Part shown: one piece after another, positions 22,156 through 34,644 of the stretch
How positions within the stretch are numbered: the stretch's first letter is position 1
Layout of the letters: every line of letters starts with the position of its first letter
Assembly (NCBI GenBank): GCA_963971425.1
Contig: OZ020525.1
Span: 3,827,560-3,891,559 of the forward strand
Reading direction: 5' to 3'
Source of the DNA: Bryoerythrophyllum caledonicum
Taxonomy: Eukaryota > Streptophyta > Bryopsida > Pottiales > Pottiaceae
DNA: 64,000 nucleotides
Program-made: the position numbers and the translations under genes
The notes under the pieces: model-generated
Database searches by the model: none
Told to the model about the DNA's origin: nothing
The model's input: only the letters and a program-made list of their open reading frames with translations

Positions 22156-24085
22156 CTAACGTCTACTTGGAAGTGACCTTGGACGCTTCTCCCTTGGAAA
22201 GGACCAAACAAACTGCTCCCGCTCGGGTTCTCCAGGAAGCAATCGAGGGTTCCCCGGGACGGCTACCAACCGAGTCTTATAAGGGTCGACAGGCTTAGGT
22301 TCAAGAAAGGTCACCCTGCGGCCGAGAGGCACATCGGGGACGATGGCAGCATCAGGCAAGACCGTATCCACACTCGCTGAGAGCTCATCGTTCAACTCCG
22401 GATTCGCAACTTGAGGACGAGGACGACGAGGCTTGTCACTTTGAAAGAGCAAGGCGAACTTCTTCACCAAGATAAGGTGGTCCACAGTTGAGGTGTACTC
22501 GGGTACAGTCCAACCCACTTCCTTCATCGCACTCAGAAAGGAAGTTATCACCGAGAGGGCTTGCCTACTCTCTTTGGCAGTCTCAGTTGAAGTGAGAGTG
22601 TAGGGCATCGGATGAATGACGTTACATGGAGAATTCTTGACGTTCGAGTACGGATGAACGTCAATCAAGAGGGTGTTGGCGCTATTGGCTCTTTTCCCTA
22701 TCAAATCCCCATAACTAAGAAATAACGTTGATAGCCTCTTGAGGTAGAATTTCTTGCCATCGATAGAATACCGAGCTACGTCGCAAAGGGTATTATCGAA
22801 GACATGTTTGATTCTTTGAAGAATGAATTTGAACTGATCTTGCAGGTCGTTAAGAAGAGTCCCCACTCCAGTCGGACATTCGGAACTCCAAATCACGACA
22901 GTAAAATTATCAACACAGTACTTGAGAAATTCTTGGGTGTGAGGCCGGAACTTTGTAACACAATCAGCGCCATGCGTGAGAACCAAACCATTCAATTCAA
23001 GTACAAAGAAGTAATCTTTAAGGGGTGTCAAATCCACATGAACCATGTGCTCAAACGCTTCGGATTCTCGATCTGCACCAACCTGCTCCACTGCACCAGA
23101 AGCAGCAAGTACAAGAGTACTAGTCCCCTGATCAGTTGATTTAAAGAAAGACCATTAAAGGACATTAGATCCCTGGTCGGCTGCCAGCCGACGAACCGAC
23201 TCAGAAGATTAGACAAGGTCAGAGAATAATTCAGAAAATCAAACATAAAATTAGTAGTGTACCCCAACACAGAATCATAATGGGTTTATAAATATTTTAG
23301 AAAATTAGTTGCACGCTAGGTCACTAAATTTTGAACCTACAATAAGCTAACTATAAAACTAACCTCTAGATGGATTGCCTGCGCGATCCACGACATGAGA
23401 CAGGGACTCGTTTTGGGAGATCTTCGCCATCGGGGGTCATAGGGGTGTTCGGTCTGGAAGAAGAATTGCTTCATGAACCGCGCTTTGCAGCATAATCCTT
23501 TGTCTTTGTCGATGGAGACGTCGCCCGCTTCTTCCCAGAAGTTTTGCTGGTAGTCTTTCCTTTCTTTGCTTTAGGGCTTCCAAGAGGGACGTCAGTACCC
23601 GTTGAAATTACGGGAACTTCATTCATAGGTCCCAGCGAGACAACTCGAGAATCTCGAGTAATCGATCTTCGGGCAGCAGGGTCCTTTGCGAGATTCGGAG
23701 GATGGACAGTCTTTGCATTAGTACCCGCTACAGATGTGTGGCCAGTCCGGACAACTGTTTCGACTTGCGGTTGCTCGGCCAAATTGATGACCACAGACCC
23801 GGAAGGCATCGCCTCTTCCACTATTGTAGACAAGACAACCAGCATAGTTGACTGAGGTCCTTGGCCGATATGAGTAATCAGATGGTCGAGAGTGGTCTTC
23901 TCTTCATTTAACCCGACATCACAATTAGAAATCTGGTCGTCCGATAAATCATACACATCCAACGAATTCCGTGACATGGATGCTTGGGTAGATTGAACCA
24001 CAAACTCATCCACAACCTTTCGAGCAACATGAGAAAATTCATCGTCTTCCACAACCTTTGGCGGTGTCGCGGAATTCTCTCCAAG
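22156..24085 (-). CDS. FCP1/NIF-type HAD domain protein, paralogue 1, two visible exons
   Basis: The upstream exon (24085 to about 23364) follows the splice site gttatctag. It encodes a low-complexity, basic-ended segment (KAKKGKTTSKTSGKKRA) and meets an in-frame TGA at 23471-23473. The intron 23363-23091 has a GTTAGT donor and a GGTGCAG acceptor and carries the palindrome at 23176. The downstream exon, 23090-22156, holds the best-preserved HAD domain: YFFVLELNGLVL, FTVVIWSSE and NTLLIDVHPYSNVKNSP. Catalytic D-L-N is changed to E-L-N. The TGA and frame at the exon junction suggest decay of the first exon; how the exons join is uncertain. Confidence 0.65.
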
Positions 24086-24099
24086 CTAGATAACCCCAA

Positions 24100-24776
24100 A
24101 TGTCAAATCCGACGGCTGAGGCCAGGTGAGTCGATTAGGAACACCAGACGGCTGCAGGAAAAACGACATGTTCTTAACGCTGTCGAGTTGTAAATTAATA
24201 TATTGTGTGAAAATATTAAAGATGTTGCCTTAGACATCGGATAGAGTATGAGGAGAAGGATACAAAAGGTTGGGGTCGTGGAGAAATCCACGATTTGGTT
24301 CAATGCAGGGATAACCGGAACTTGTTAGCGTAACTTGGAAGCCTGCATCTTGTCACTATAGCTCAGGGAAGCGTAGGCGGCCGGTTGGCTGCTTATTTCC
24401 TGCTTTCACTAGCAAGTACCAAGTTGCAACTATCCAGGCCGTTCAACGAGTTCGATAAAGCTCAAACCCGGAGCCGGCAGGCAACAATCAACGGACCTTG
24501 ACAGCCTACCAAGTCCGCAATTTGGCGACCATTAGTGGACTCAAAGCGGCTTTATACAACTGTTGAGGGACTGTACAATGTCGCGACCTTGTCTTTTAGC
24601 CAGATCTTTTGATGCGGGCTACTTTTAGTTAAAATAGAATTATTTATGGCTATTAGAGTAATTCAGTGAAGGCAAGCTTCTTAAAGAAGTTACTGTAAGA
24701 TATAAAGGGAAGATAATTCCCTTGCCTCACATAATTTACTCCAAGCTAAAATCTTAGATAGCTTAGAGTTGGCAAT
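24100..24776. other. Palindrome-free island, left part, with a possible TATA box
   Basis: There is no gene on either strand. A TATAAA at 24701-24706 lies 71 bp before the ATG at 24777. The island 24.1-26.8 kb lacks the palindrome seen on both sides and may be a further nested insertion whose ends I could not define. Confidence 0.4.
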
Positions 24777-25199
24777 ATGGATTCTCAAGACCCAAATGAG
24801 TGGGAGTTGTCATTATCGCAATTATCGGAGGATCCGTTTCAATCTTCTCAGCCATCAACTTCCAGACGGCGAGTGCGAGATGAAGCGGGGCCTTCCGAGC
24901 GTCGTGTTCAACCATGTCCAGATCCAAGTCTGCGGCAATTTGTATTTGTGAATCTACAACCGGACGCGAGAGCTCTGGTGATTGTATTGGAAGCTGAAGC
25001 TTCATTGACGGGTGGCCGTCAGATGGTGTTTGAAGGATGTTTTGAAAATACCAATGAAGGCCAAATGGTGAGTCGCTTTTCTAATGAGATGGGCCACCGT
25101 CTTTGGCTTTGAGGGCCGCTGACCTATTTAAGCGATGAACGGAGAGCAAGTTATGTTTCTACGGTGCTCCGTCAAATTCTAGAGTTTTTATTCGGTTAG
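24777..25199 (+). pseudogene. Small unrecognised protein gene, interrupted by TGA
   Basis: From the ATG at 24777 the frame runs 111 codons to a TGA at 25110-25112. It then continues openly for 28 codons to the TAG at 25197-25199, giving about 140 residues. The N-terminal 40 residues are polar and Ser/Gln-rich. The rest is more ordered (FVFVNLQPDARALVIVLEAE; TYLSDERRASYVSTVLRQIL), with no motif I know. A TATAAA lies upstream. It is opposite in strand to the neighbouring genes, which supports a separate origin. Confidence 0.5.
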
Positions 25200-25754
25200 A
25201 TAAAGGTATAATCCATTTAATTGTTAATATAGGAGTTTGTTATGTGTTTATGTTTATGTTAGATCAAGATCCAAGAAAGAAAAAGAAAAGAAACTAAGAA
25301 AAGGTTTGACCGTCTTAGAATTCTTTTGGAACCACACTTTTTGAAGCCCAATGGTTGGGGTTTCTTTCCTATCTTATCTTGGTAGACTTTAGAGTGCTTT
25401 AGGAGGTTAACCAATAGGCTTTAGATGCCCATGTGGCTTAGGCATGGGCTGATGTGGAAGGATAAGAGGGGGCGACTCTCCTTTCTTCGTGGTGTGTGTT
25501 TTTGGTGTGTCGAGAGGGGTGAGTGAAATTCCCGAGAGGGAGATCAGACGGTGTGTACTCGTTTTTCATGAGAATGTTATGAAAGTTTGTGGAGTTGTTC
25601 CTTGTAAAGTTGTGCATCTTTGAGCGGTGTTTTTGTTCAATTCGGAATTTTTATGCAAACGTTATGAGCGTTTGAGTGAAAAATAGTTAGCTGCCACCCG
25701 AATAGAGGAGCAGTCACTTCGGGCTTCACCACGGCTTCGATACTTTGTCTTCGG

Positions 25755-26175
25755 ACTTGAAATTTTAGAAAAGAATACCTCATTGTACTAGCTTTTTAAG
25801 AAGCTATCACTTGACTCATTTAAATGCGCTATGAAAAAGTTATAGCCATCTAAGTAGAGGAGAGTTTTGCCGTCTTGGAAGTGGGCAGGCGTGAGTTTTG
25901 AGCTTATACAACTTTTAGTGAGTAGATTAGTTTAAAGTGAAATTTATAAAAGCTGTAGCTTATTAAATTAGCTTTCTATAAAGCTATTATACAACTCATT
26001 TAGAATCGTAGTATAGAAGTTATAGCCACCGAAGTTGGAGAGGGTTTGCTGCCATCGACATAAGAAGGCACAAACTTTGAACCTCCATAACTTTTAGAAG
26101 GTAGTTTAGAATAATCTGAGATTTTGAAGGGTGTTAGCTTATTGCACCAACTTTCCAAAAAATTATAGCACTTGG
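25755..26175 (+). repeat. Degenerate tandem repeat, about three units of 150-175 bp
   Basis: Units start near 25764, 25914 and 26091 at cttttag... and share 'agctt..ttaa..aagctat', 'aactcattta' and 'agttatagcc'. Further right, purine-rich 'gaagacttgaagataagaag' repeats occur at 26270-26350 and 26690-26745. The function is unknown; they may be part of an LTR-like or untranslated region. Confidence 0.6.
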
Positions 26176-26798
26176 CATTTGGCTGCTCGAACCATCTGTG
26201 GCATCAATCTAAAGCTCGCAATTAGTGTGGTAAAGAACTTTGGGAGGTCTTTTGTGTTTTTGAACACTTCAAGACTTGAAGATAAGAAGATTTGAAGAAT
26301 TGAAGAATGAAGACATGAAGACTTGAAGATAAGAAGACAAGAAGACTCACGTGTTGTGGCTTGTGGCTTTATTATTCCTAGCCGGCTTTGGAGGCTCGTT
26401 ATCTTTATTTGTTATTCCCAGCCGGTTTTGGAGGCTAGTTGTTTTTCAATTCTGCTTCGTAAACTTTGTTGCGGCGAAGTGGGGTTAATGGCCCACACGG
26501 TCGTATTTAAGTTGTTTCCACCGATGAGGCGCGATTGCTGGTCACCGTGGATTTGAAGTATAGGAGCCAATCTTTTGGACGGTCAACTCGTGGTTTGGCC
26601 GTCCCATTTTACCCGTCTGAGGCCGTGGTTTCTTATCACCTATCTTTACCCTTAACCCTTTACAGCCACCACAAGATAGGCCAACGGAGAGAAGAATGAA
26701 GAATGAAGACTAAAGACTTGAAGACAAGAGGATTTGGTGGTCAAGACTAAAGATTTATTTGGAGACAACCTTTGTTCTCAAACCATTTCTAGCAGCAG

Positions 26799-29775
26799 CT
26801 AGGATCTCCGCAATTTCCCAAAGAAAAACTCTCGCTTCTGGACAACGTGCTTCTTCGCGATAGCAATGCCAACTTCCTCGCGCACAAACTTAATCACAGT
26901 TGCTTTTGCCCGCTGAGAAAAATTACGAGAAGATAAGTTAGAAACCCGCTGCAAAAAACTGTCGGCTGCAAGCCGACGAGATGCAATGACATGAATCGGT
27001 AAATGCAGGACAAAAAAAAAGCAAACACGACAAGGATTAAAGAAACCAACCAAGGCCAAAGCTGTGACATTCCCACCACCCCAAGCATTGAAGACTGTCA
27101 GGTTTGATTCCTTCACCGCTAAGGTGGGACTCAATATTGCGGTGAGCAAACTCATGCATGGATTGCTCACATCTCTACACCAGCTCTCGGTCGCGGGCAA
27201 AGCAGCATCGTCATAGATAGGATTAAGAGGCTTCGTCAATCCCGTCACCTTCTTGAACTGGCTGAATCTTTCACGCTCATCACTCGGTTTGTTGTAGAGG
27301 ATTCCGATGTTAGCCAGAGGTCTGTCGTGCATGGCCGACACCTTGAACTTTTGGCTACTTTCAGGGAGGTAGCGAATTGTGTGGAAGGCACATACTCCTG
27401 TCAAACTGCGATATTCCGACTCAATTTGGAAACTGGAGTTGTCGTCGGTAATAAGAATTATAGGAGCAAAAATCTCAGACTGTTCATCATCACTCACTCG
27501 CAGCACCCTCTGCACAACTGTTTTGAGCCCGTCTCTCCCTGTAAAGATTGATTCCCCGGCTTTGTCATATCCAAACACAACGAACATCTCGCGAGCTCCC
27601 TTCTCGAGTTGCACGTCTCCTTTGTCGTTGATCTTCTTCACCAGTTCGACAAGCCCCTTCGCAACACGAACATCAAAGCGAATGACAAACTCATCAACCA
27701 GATCCTCATCACATAGAACGGCGTACTTCTTCACTACCGACCAGAACTCGGGCGGGGCCTCGTTGGTCGTTGGAGTAATCCCGTTGTTCCTCTCCTTCAA
27801 GAATGTTGTGCCAGCATCAGACTGCTCCAATTCGCGTCGGATGTTATCAAGGGTTTCATTGTTGATACCCTTCTCAGCGGCAAACAACGTAAATTGCTCA
27901 TACGCCCAAGGGACATATGCGGACTCTCCAGGCTTCTTCAATGGATAATTGCGGTACTTCAGCATCAATTCGTTCTTGATGATGTAGTTCATCTTTACAT
28001 CCTTTACCCACGACTTCATCGACACACCAATAGCCCCCTTCTCCTTTCCTGCGTTCACCTTAATATACACCTTCTTATCCAGAATCGCCTCATCTAGCTT
28101 CATGGAGTCCTCATCACGTAGGTTGACGAGGTACGAAAGGTCCGTGTGCGTGATGTCCCGCTGTGGAATTCGTGGAATCTGAAGAGGAGGTTGACCGTTC
28201 TTCCCAATTAATTGACCCATCTGCCAAGCGGTGAAAACCACTTGCCACTTATTGTAGAAATCATCAGGAACGAAAACAAGCGGTAGCTTCTGGGTCTCCA
28301 CGTCTTTAGCCTTACTCATAATGACAGTGAGGTGATTCTTGCAAAAATCCTGCAACAATCACAATGAATAGAATCAGGTTTCAACACATGTAAGGCCGTC
28401 GGCTGCCAGCCGACGGTCAGATACACTGAAGCCACACAATACGATTAGCATGAACAAACAAGTGAGCAGTAAAAGTACCTTCCAGGCAGCATGGTCTTGA
28501 AGCTTGTCAACACGACCAAGCTCAATCCACCTCTCCCTCATTCTACGAAGTTGGGGAACGTAGGTCTCTTCCGCTTTCTTCTCGGCAACATCAACGTTCA
28601 GGAGGTTTGAAATTTTCACGAGGTCGTCTTGAGTATTTGACCAGAGTATGATAATGTCCCACTCCATGAAATACTTAGCTCTCGACGATTCGGGGTCCTC
28701 CATCTCTCCGAGCTCCTTACACACAGAGTATGTGTGCTGCCCACCAATGATGAACCAATGACAATTTGGTTCTTCATACCACTTGTACGTCTGACCGCCG
28801 AAATGAACTTGGTCCTCCATCATTTTGGGCACGCTCCTACGAAGAAGTTCCATACCCTTTAACTCCTTGCCATCTTGAGCAGAACCTGGTGGAGCACGGA
28901 GAGGAACGCAGTATAGTGGCGGTTTTGCCCGCCAAGGACCAATAACTTTGTAGGTGACCCGAAGCTGGTCGAGGCGCCTTTCGACGAGTTCACGGTAAAC
29001 CATTCCATGGGGCGCAAGGTGGATCTTTGACGAATGAATCTTTACTGGCAGAACCTGCTGCCCAAACGGATAACAATGCCCTAATCCTTTCTCGACCGTG
29101 TTGTACATCTCTTCGACCTCCTAACTGTTGGTATTGGATGAGAGGTTGTTCAGACATACCAGCGCTTCGGCCACCGTCTTCTCCTTCGTAGTTTTCTTAG
29201 ACGCCCACTTCTTTGGAGCCGGATCAGGTGCCACAGCAATAACAGTGAGCACAGAACTGCTAGCCTTTTTTGAGGCCCTAGGTTTCTTTGCAGCTTTACG
29301 TCTGCCATTCTCCTCAAATCCGCCATTGAGTGCCACTCTCTGGTCCTTCGCCTGCATAAAGCATTCCACCAATTCCGCGCGGCTCTCTGGGTGCACGTCG
29401 GTAAATTGCATGCCCACCTCCTGTGCTGACGTGCAGAGCTCCTGTGACCAGAGGGCCCAACGAATTTGAACAGCATATGACTCCGGGTCGTCGTCGGCTA
29501 CTCGAACCTTCACCTTTAGTAGGAGTCAAATACATTCGTCGTCCTCAAGATCTTCCATAATATCCATCACGGCGACAAGGTTTCCACCAAAAAAACTCTT
29601 GCCCAAGTGCTTTCCGTTGATTCCCATTTCAGTCACCTCTCCTAGCTTCCAGGTAATGCCCCAATTGGTCAATTCAGGACGAGCCTCGAATGTGGCATTC
29701 GGTACCTGATTATCGAGCCAGACTGCCTCGTCCTCACTAATACAAGGCCCAAACAACCACTTCAGCTTACTCAAC
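26799..29775 (-). pseudogene. ParB-like domain protein, three visible exons, two in-frame stops
   Basis: Exons run 29775-28479, 28349-27051 and 26912-26799. The two introns are 129 and 138 bp, have GT...AG ends, and each holds one palindrome (28398, 26961). The first exon has TGA at 29526-29528 and TAG at 29121-29123 in an otherwise single frame. The part after the TAG shows QVLPVKIHSSKIHLAP, ELVERRLDQL and CHWFIIGGQHTYSVCKEL, resembling the ParB/sulfiredoxin-like nuclease fold (a GGQHT in place of the usual GQHR box). The C-terminal half is about 450 residues with no motif I recognise. An intron further 5' (after 29775) carries two more palindromes. The ParB relation is a weak motif-level call. 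Confidence 0.6.
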
Positions 29776-31657
29776 CTACGCAACAAAATAGCGAGCATTG
29801 CTCGTGAGCCACATCCGAGTAGAACGTCGTCGGCTGGCAGCCGACGCAAGAGAATTCCGTCGGCTGGCAGCCGACACTTAAGATTACCATTGGAACGGAG
29901 CACAATTGCTACAATATATAACATTACTACATTCAATGGAATTGAGAAATGAAAAATCCAAAATATATACAGCTAGCTGTCGTCTGGCAGCCGACGGTGA
30001 AAGATAATTATACCTATCGACTGACGTCATTTTGTCGGCTGCTGGAAAAAACCCGTCGGCTGGTCACTTTGACTCTAGCGCTCGAGCTCCTCCGCCTCGT
30101 TCCGCCTGCTGGATGCTCCTCCACTACTTTCTTCAACTTCCGGAAACACTACATCGGCTGGCCGCGGACGGATTCAGTCCTAAATAAGGAAAAGTCTTAC
30201 AACCTATTCCTGAAGCTGCTTAACTAAACCAGGAAGAGTAGATTGCAAATGACCCGGTTTGGTGGAAGCCTGACCTTTTATACGTCGTCGAATCTGAACG
30301 CCGCGACCGTTCGATCAACTTTCGTCCTTAATCAAAAGGTCATCGAAGCGTCTCGGTAGTCTGATTGTCTGATAGTCTCGGTAGTCTGACAATTTTCATC
30401 CAACCGGCTGGATTTGTAGTTGGCATTTTCAATTTCATTTAAATTTATTTTTTAATTTTCCAATATTCAAATTTACTTGTCGTTTTTTTGATCTGATGTA
30501 ACTTTCTTTTTAATATTCTAATTTAGATTTTCTTAAATGTCTCTTTTATATATTCTTTGATTTTTTGAAATTTCTTTTAGTTTGGTTTTCGGATTCGACT
30601 CATTCTTCCTCGTCATTTATATTTTGTTTTGATTCTCTGAAAAAATCTTTTCGAATTTCGCAAAGAAGTTTCGTGTTGAAATATCACATTCGATTCCATT
30701 CGAATTTGAATTTGAAGTCCAAGAATGAACGCGCGCGAATTTCTGGGCGCGAATCCACGAAGGTGTTTCTGGCGCAAAATTTCAAAATCGACTTTCGCGC
30801 ACATTGTTCAGCTGAGAGAGGGATATCAACGCATCTACTGCGAATCCTCTATCATTTCTCGTCTGCTTCTCTTTATTGCACCTGCTGTCACACGCTTTCG
30901 TGTAGTATAGTTATTGTCTCAGCTTAGATCGTCCGCTTTGCACTTTTCAGCACTGGCTGTATTTAGCATTCAAGCATTCTACCTGTTGCGCGTTGACAAG
31001 CACTTTCTGGAAGTAGGCGTTCATTTATGGTGTAGGCGGTCATGTATGGTTCAATTCTGTTCAATGTTTTCTCCGGTTAGAGCTCAGATTTCATGTTCAG
31101 TAAAATCCGTGTATTGTCCTGCAGCTTTCCAGATTTTGAGTCGCAATTTGATACTGTGTAAGTCGACCTTGTTGCCTCACCTTAATGTTGATTCTGCGTT
31201 GATCACCTGACTACCTGAAGTCTTGATACCCTAAACACTGGAGTCTGGAAACCGAATGTGTGTACAAAAGTGCTCCTTCCCAGTTTGTTTCTGCATTCCA
31301 AGAAATCACGCACATGCTCTTTCCGAATCACGAATTCCCAAGTCTCATGCAAAAGCACTGAAATCCTTTGGAAGTTCACCCGAAACTCGAAATCCTAATC
31401 TTGAACCCTAATCCAAAAACCTAATGCATCAGTTTTGACTCTGTGACGCATGCATTCACACACACCCTATTTGTGAGCCGTTCTCGAGCTGGATCCATAG
31501 GTTGATATATTCGACAAATTTTGTCGGCTCCCAGCCGACGAAGCCCGATTGGCATTCTGGATCACGGACTGCGGACCCATTTTATCGTTTATGAAGAACG
31601 GAAAATCAGGTCGATGGAAGCCACGTAAAGGTGTTTAAGTCGCCCTAACTCACTCAG
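29776..31657. promoter_or_regulatory. Divergent intergenic region between the two gene sets
   Basis: This region separates the leftward gene set from the rightward one. It contains five full or half palindromes at 29829-30070 and one at 31523, inside a likely intron that begins at a gttgat donor at 31501 and ends at the cactcag acceptor at 31657. Promoters of both sets and non-coding first exons are presumably here. The open frame at 30725-30910 has no recognisable content. Confidence 0.4.
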
Positions 31658-34167
31658 GTCTCTATTATGCTAGTCGCGCAGTTGTTCAAAAAATCATTCT
31701 GAGGGATCCATGGATTATTCGTGTCAAGGTAATCGATGTTTCCGATTCAATGGAAATGCCCATTCCGTTCCCAATTGATGGACTATGCATGCTTCGCGAA
31801 TGCTCTAGCCGGTCAATCAATTGGGAGGCGGCTGACCTTCGTCCATTCGCTATCATCGACGAACTCATTGAGGATCCACCGAAATCCATATTGCAACCCG
31901 TTGAGGATATCAAACCAGTTCTGTCGTTTCTGAACCTTCGTGACGGAATGAAGGTTTCCCTCCTTGTTGATGTCATGGGTCACAACTGTCGTGCAGGCGT
32001 TGGAGTTATCGACGAGTGCTCACCAAAGGGATTGTGGAAAGGGTTCCTAATTCCTCACAGCTTCTTTCTGATTGTCCGAGTCCAGACAGTAAATGTTAAG
32101 TTCCTCACTCATACCGCATACTGCGAGCTCCCTGAGGTGAGCACGCTTGGTGACACGGTGGGTAATCTGTTCTCTGGAGTGGCTATCGAGTTCGCTCCAT
32201 GCGGGTTGGTGACGACACTGGATACTCCTCATCTGATGAATCTCCAGTGAGTGAGATGTCAGGCGCTTCGGATGACGACGATCGCGGGGACAGGATCTAT
32301 GATGACATCACTTTTTAAGTGTCCACAGGATCCAATGCGGATTGAGGAAGCGACTGTGAAGCATGTCGAGAGCGATATGAGGACGTTCCGTCGGCTGGCA
32401 TCCGACGTTCAACTGATCAACCACCAATTGAAGCAACCTCCCTTTCAGGGGTCAATTGTGATCAATTTCAGTATCCGGATCGACCACAGTAGAGGAACAA
32501 GTATTGCCATTTGCTCGACAATAATCTCGCTTTAGTTGGGCGGGCAATGATTCAAGTTTGTCTCGCGCATGAAGCATGTGATGCAGACGTTTTGGGTGAC
32601 ATTGATGTTGGCGTACTCTTTGTTTCTGAGCATGAGGATCTTCAGATGACGACGTTGCGCTGGAAGATTTCGCACACGCGCCTTGAAGGTGGTCCACTGC
32701 TGTCAGAGTGCCTCATCTACTGCTCTGAGCACAATCAAACCACATGTAAAGATGACGGGCTTGAGGGGGTGGCCAAGGATCCATACAGAGGTATGAAACA
32801 GAAGCTTAAGCAGAAGTGTGATGTTTCTGTTACCAAGTTTCGACACCTCCAGTCCAAAGATTCTTGTGAGCTTGTTAGTTCGAAAAAATGTTGTTCGAGA
32901 CGATGCTGTCAGATTTTTCTTTGGGCGGACACTTGTAAAATCCGCCAGCAGTTCTACTCCTCAAGCTTTGAGCAACGGCGTGAAACTGCGTACGCTGTTC
33001 AGGGCCAGCTCCACGATGTTCCTGGCTTCCGGAAATCCCTTCATAACTCTGCATGGTGTCGACGTTTGTGAAGTTGCGTGGTTTCGCATTCATGGCATCT
33101 CCAAGTATGCATACTACAAGTAAAAATCGGATTCATTGAACGGACGCGTAAATGGTGGTCATGGAAATGCGGGAATTCTGCACCCCAGGTCTCAAACTGT
33201 TCAGGCTCGTGGGACCATTTCCAGAATCATCAACGATAATGCAGACCACATGCCAAATGAGTTTCGAGTCATCGGCAACAAGAGGGTTGCATCTCTGATG
33301 GTTCTACATGCTGCGATGAACTGGAATCATCTCCGTGACATGTCCAACCTAGTATGGTTCAATATTCTTACTACTTGCACATTTGACTTGCTCATGTAAC
33401 CCATTGTGTCGGTTGGCAGCCGATGCATGTCTATTTTTGCATCTCTCTAATTCTACCTCATTAGTCTTGATCGCAATCTCTTTCAATTCCAGGTGAACTC
33501 TGAATGTTGTGTCAAGCCGATTTCGCAATCTGTTGTTAGTCGATTGAAATGGAAGTTTTTTCGGAACGTTGAAGTGAAGGCCGTTGGTAGCAACTTTTTG
33601 AGATGTACCAAGTATGACTATCTAGTCGAGTTTCTAGCCAAATATCCTCGCGGGTCCGACGAATGGCAAGCATTGCATGATGATCGGGCGAGGCATCTCA
33701 ACTACCAAAGTGCTTGCCGTAATGTGTACTCCGGATGGACATCTCAGTCCATTAATTACCCGTTTGAGTTTCTCTGTATTATTCACGACAAGATGGACAC
33801 TTCAAAGACGGCCGTTCCAAGAATGCAGCAGATTACGAAGGCGACCGCAGGTCTTGGACATATTCCTATTTCATGTAGTGGCATGCTTACTCACGGTCAC
33901 CGCGACGGTGCGTATGCGCATTACTCGACGTCCTTATTGCCTGGGGACTCCAATTTCACAATTTCGTCCATTTGCTGTGTTCTTCGGGCATTGGAGCGCC
34001 GACCTATGAGTGAGTCAAAGCATCTTTTTACATGTCCACCTCAGAATTCGTTCTTTGAAGCTTTACTCCATGGTAAATCTAGATGTAGTTCGTCGATTCC
34101 AGAAGTTAGGGGTGATCCCCTTCCAATTTCTTTGCTCGCTCAACTGGAAGTTAAGCTTCCTCGGAAG
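31658..34167 (+). pseudogene. DUF7869-type protein gene, part before the hAT insertion
   Basis: Exons: 31658-32246, about 32449-33351, and 33493-34167. The intron 32247-32448 has a GTGAGT donor and carries palindrome 32390; the intron 33352-33492 has a GT...CCAG structure and carries palindrome 33408. A frameshift near 32800 and an in-frame TAA at 33121-33123 show decay. The last exon contains FLCIIHDKMDTSK and a HGHRDGAY block, which I associate with the DUF7869 family of large eukaryotic, probably transposon-derived proteins with an RNase H-like core. The gene stops at an 8-bp duplication and resumes at 50191, so the protein is split by the hAT element. Confidence 0.7.
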
Positions 34168-34174
34168 TAGGGTT

Positions 34175-34260
34175 GTCATAATGGACGGGTTGAGGTGATC
34201 GGACGGGACAACCGGACGGGCGGTCCGGACGGCACGGACGGTTCGGACGGATTGCCCGAA
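34175..34260. repeat. Left subterminal CGGACGG repeats of the hAT element
   Basis: Five or more copies of CGGACGG or close variants lie within 80 bp of the left terminus. The right terminus (50115-50176) has a similar set. Short repeats near hAT ends are normally transposase binding sites; that role here is inferred. Confidence 0.75.
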
Positions 34261-34343
34261 GTGCGCCTAGTAATTTTTTGCAAGTAAGTAATTTTTACTA
34301 TGATCGCCACGTCACATACGGACGTGTCACGCCACCGTGGCAC

Positions 34344-34436
34344 TGGGGCGGGGACGTCACCATGAGGGGCGGAGACGCCTCCCATGGGGCGGGGACGTCC
34401 CCGCCCCTCATGTAGGCGTCCACGCCCCTGCATCAT
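34344..34436. repeat. GACGTC palindrome cluster 1 (left subterminal)
   Basis: Three to four copies of a GC-rich palindrome centred on GACGTC with half-site GGGGCGGGGAC; a perfect 22-bp palindrome lies at 34386-34407. The same motif forms clusters at 38479, 43842, 47607 and 49927, all inside the hAT. Confidence 0.88.
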
Positions 34437-34644
34437 TGAGCGGATAGGCCTTAATGTTTGGAAGCAAAATCTGTTTATTACATTAAAAAATTTCACGATA
34501 AAACAACAATTTCCTAATCTCATACTTCCAAACCAAGTAATATCTTGTAGTTATCTAAGAGCCTTTTTCTCTCCTAGCTTCTTCTATGAATTATCACAAC
34601 TCTCTTGATTTTGCATACATATATGTAGTTACTTTTTTTGTCCT

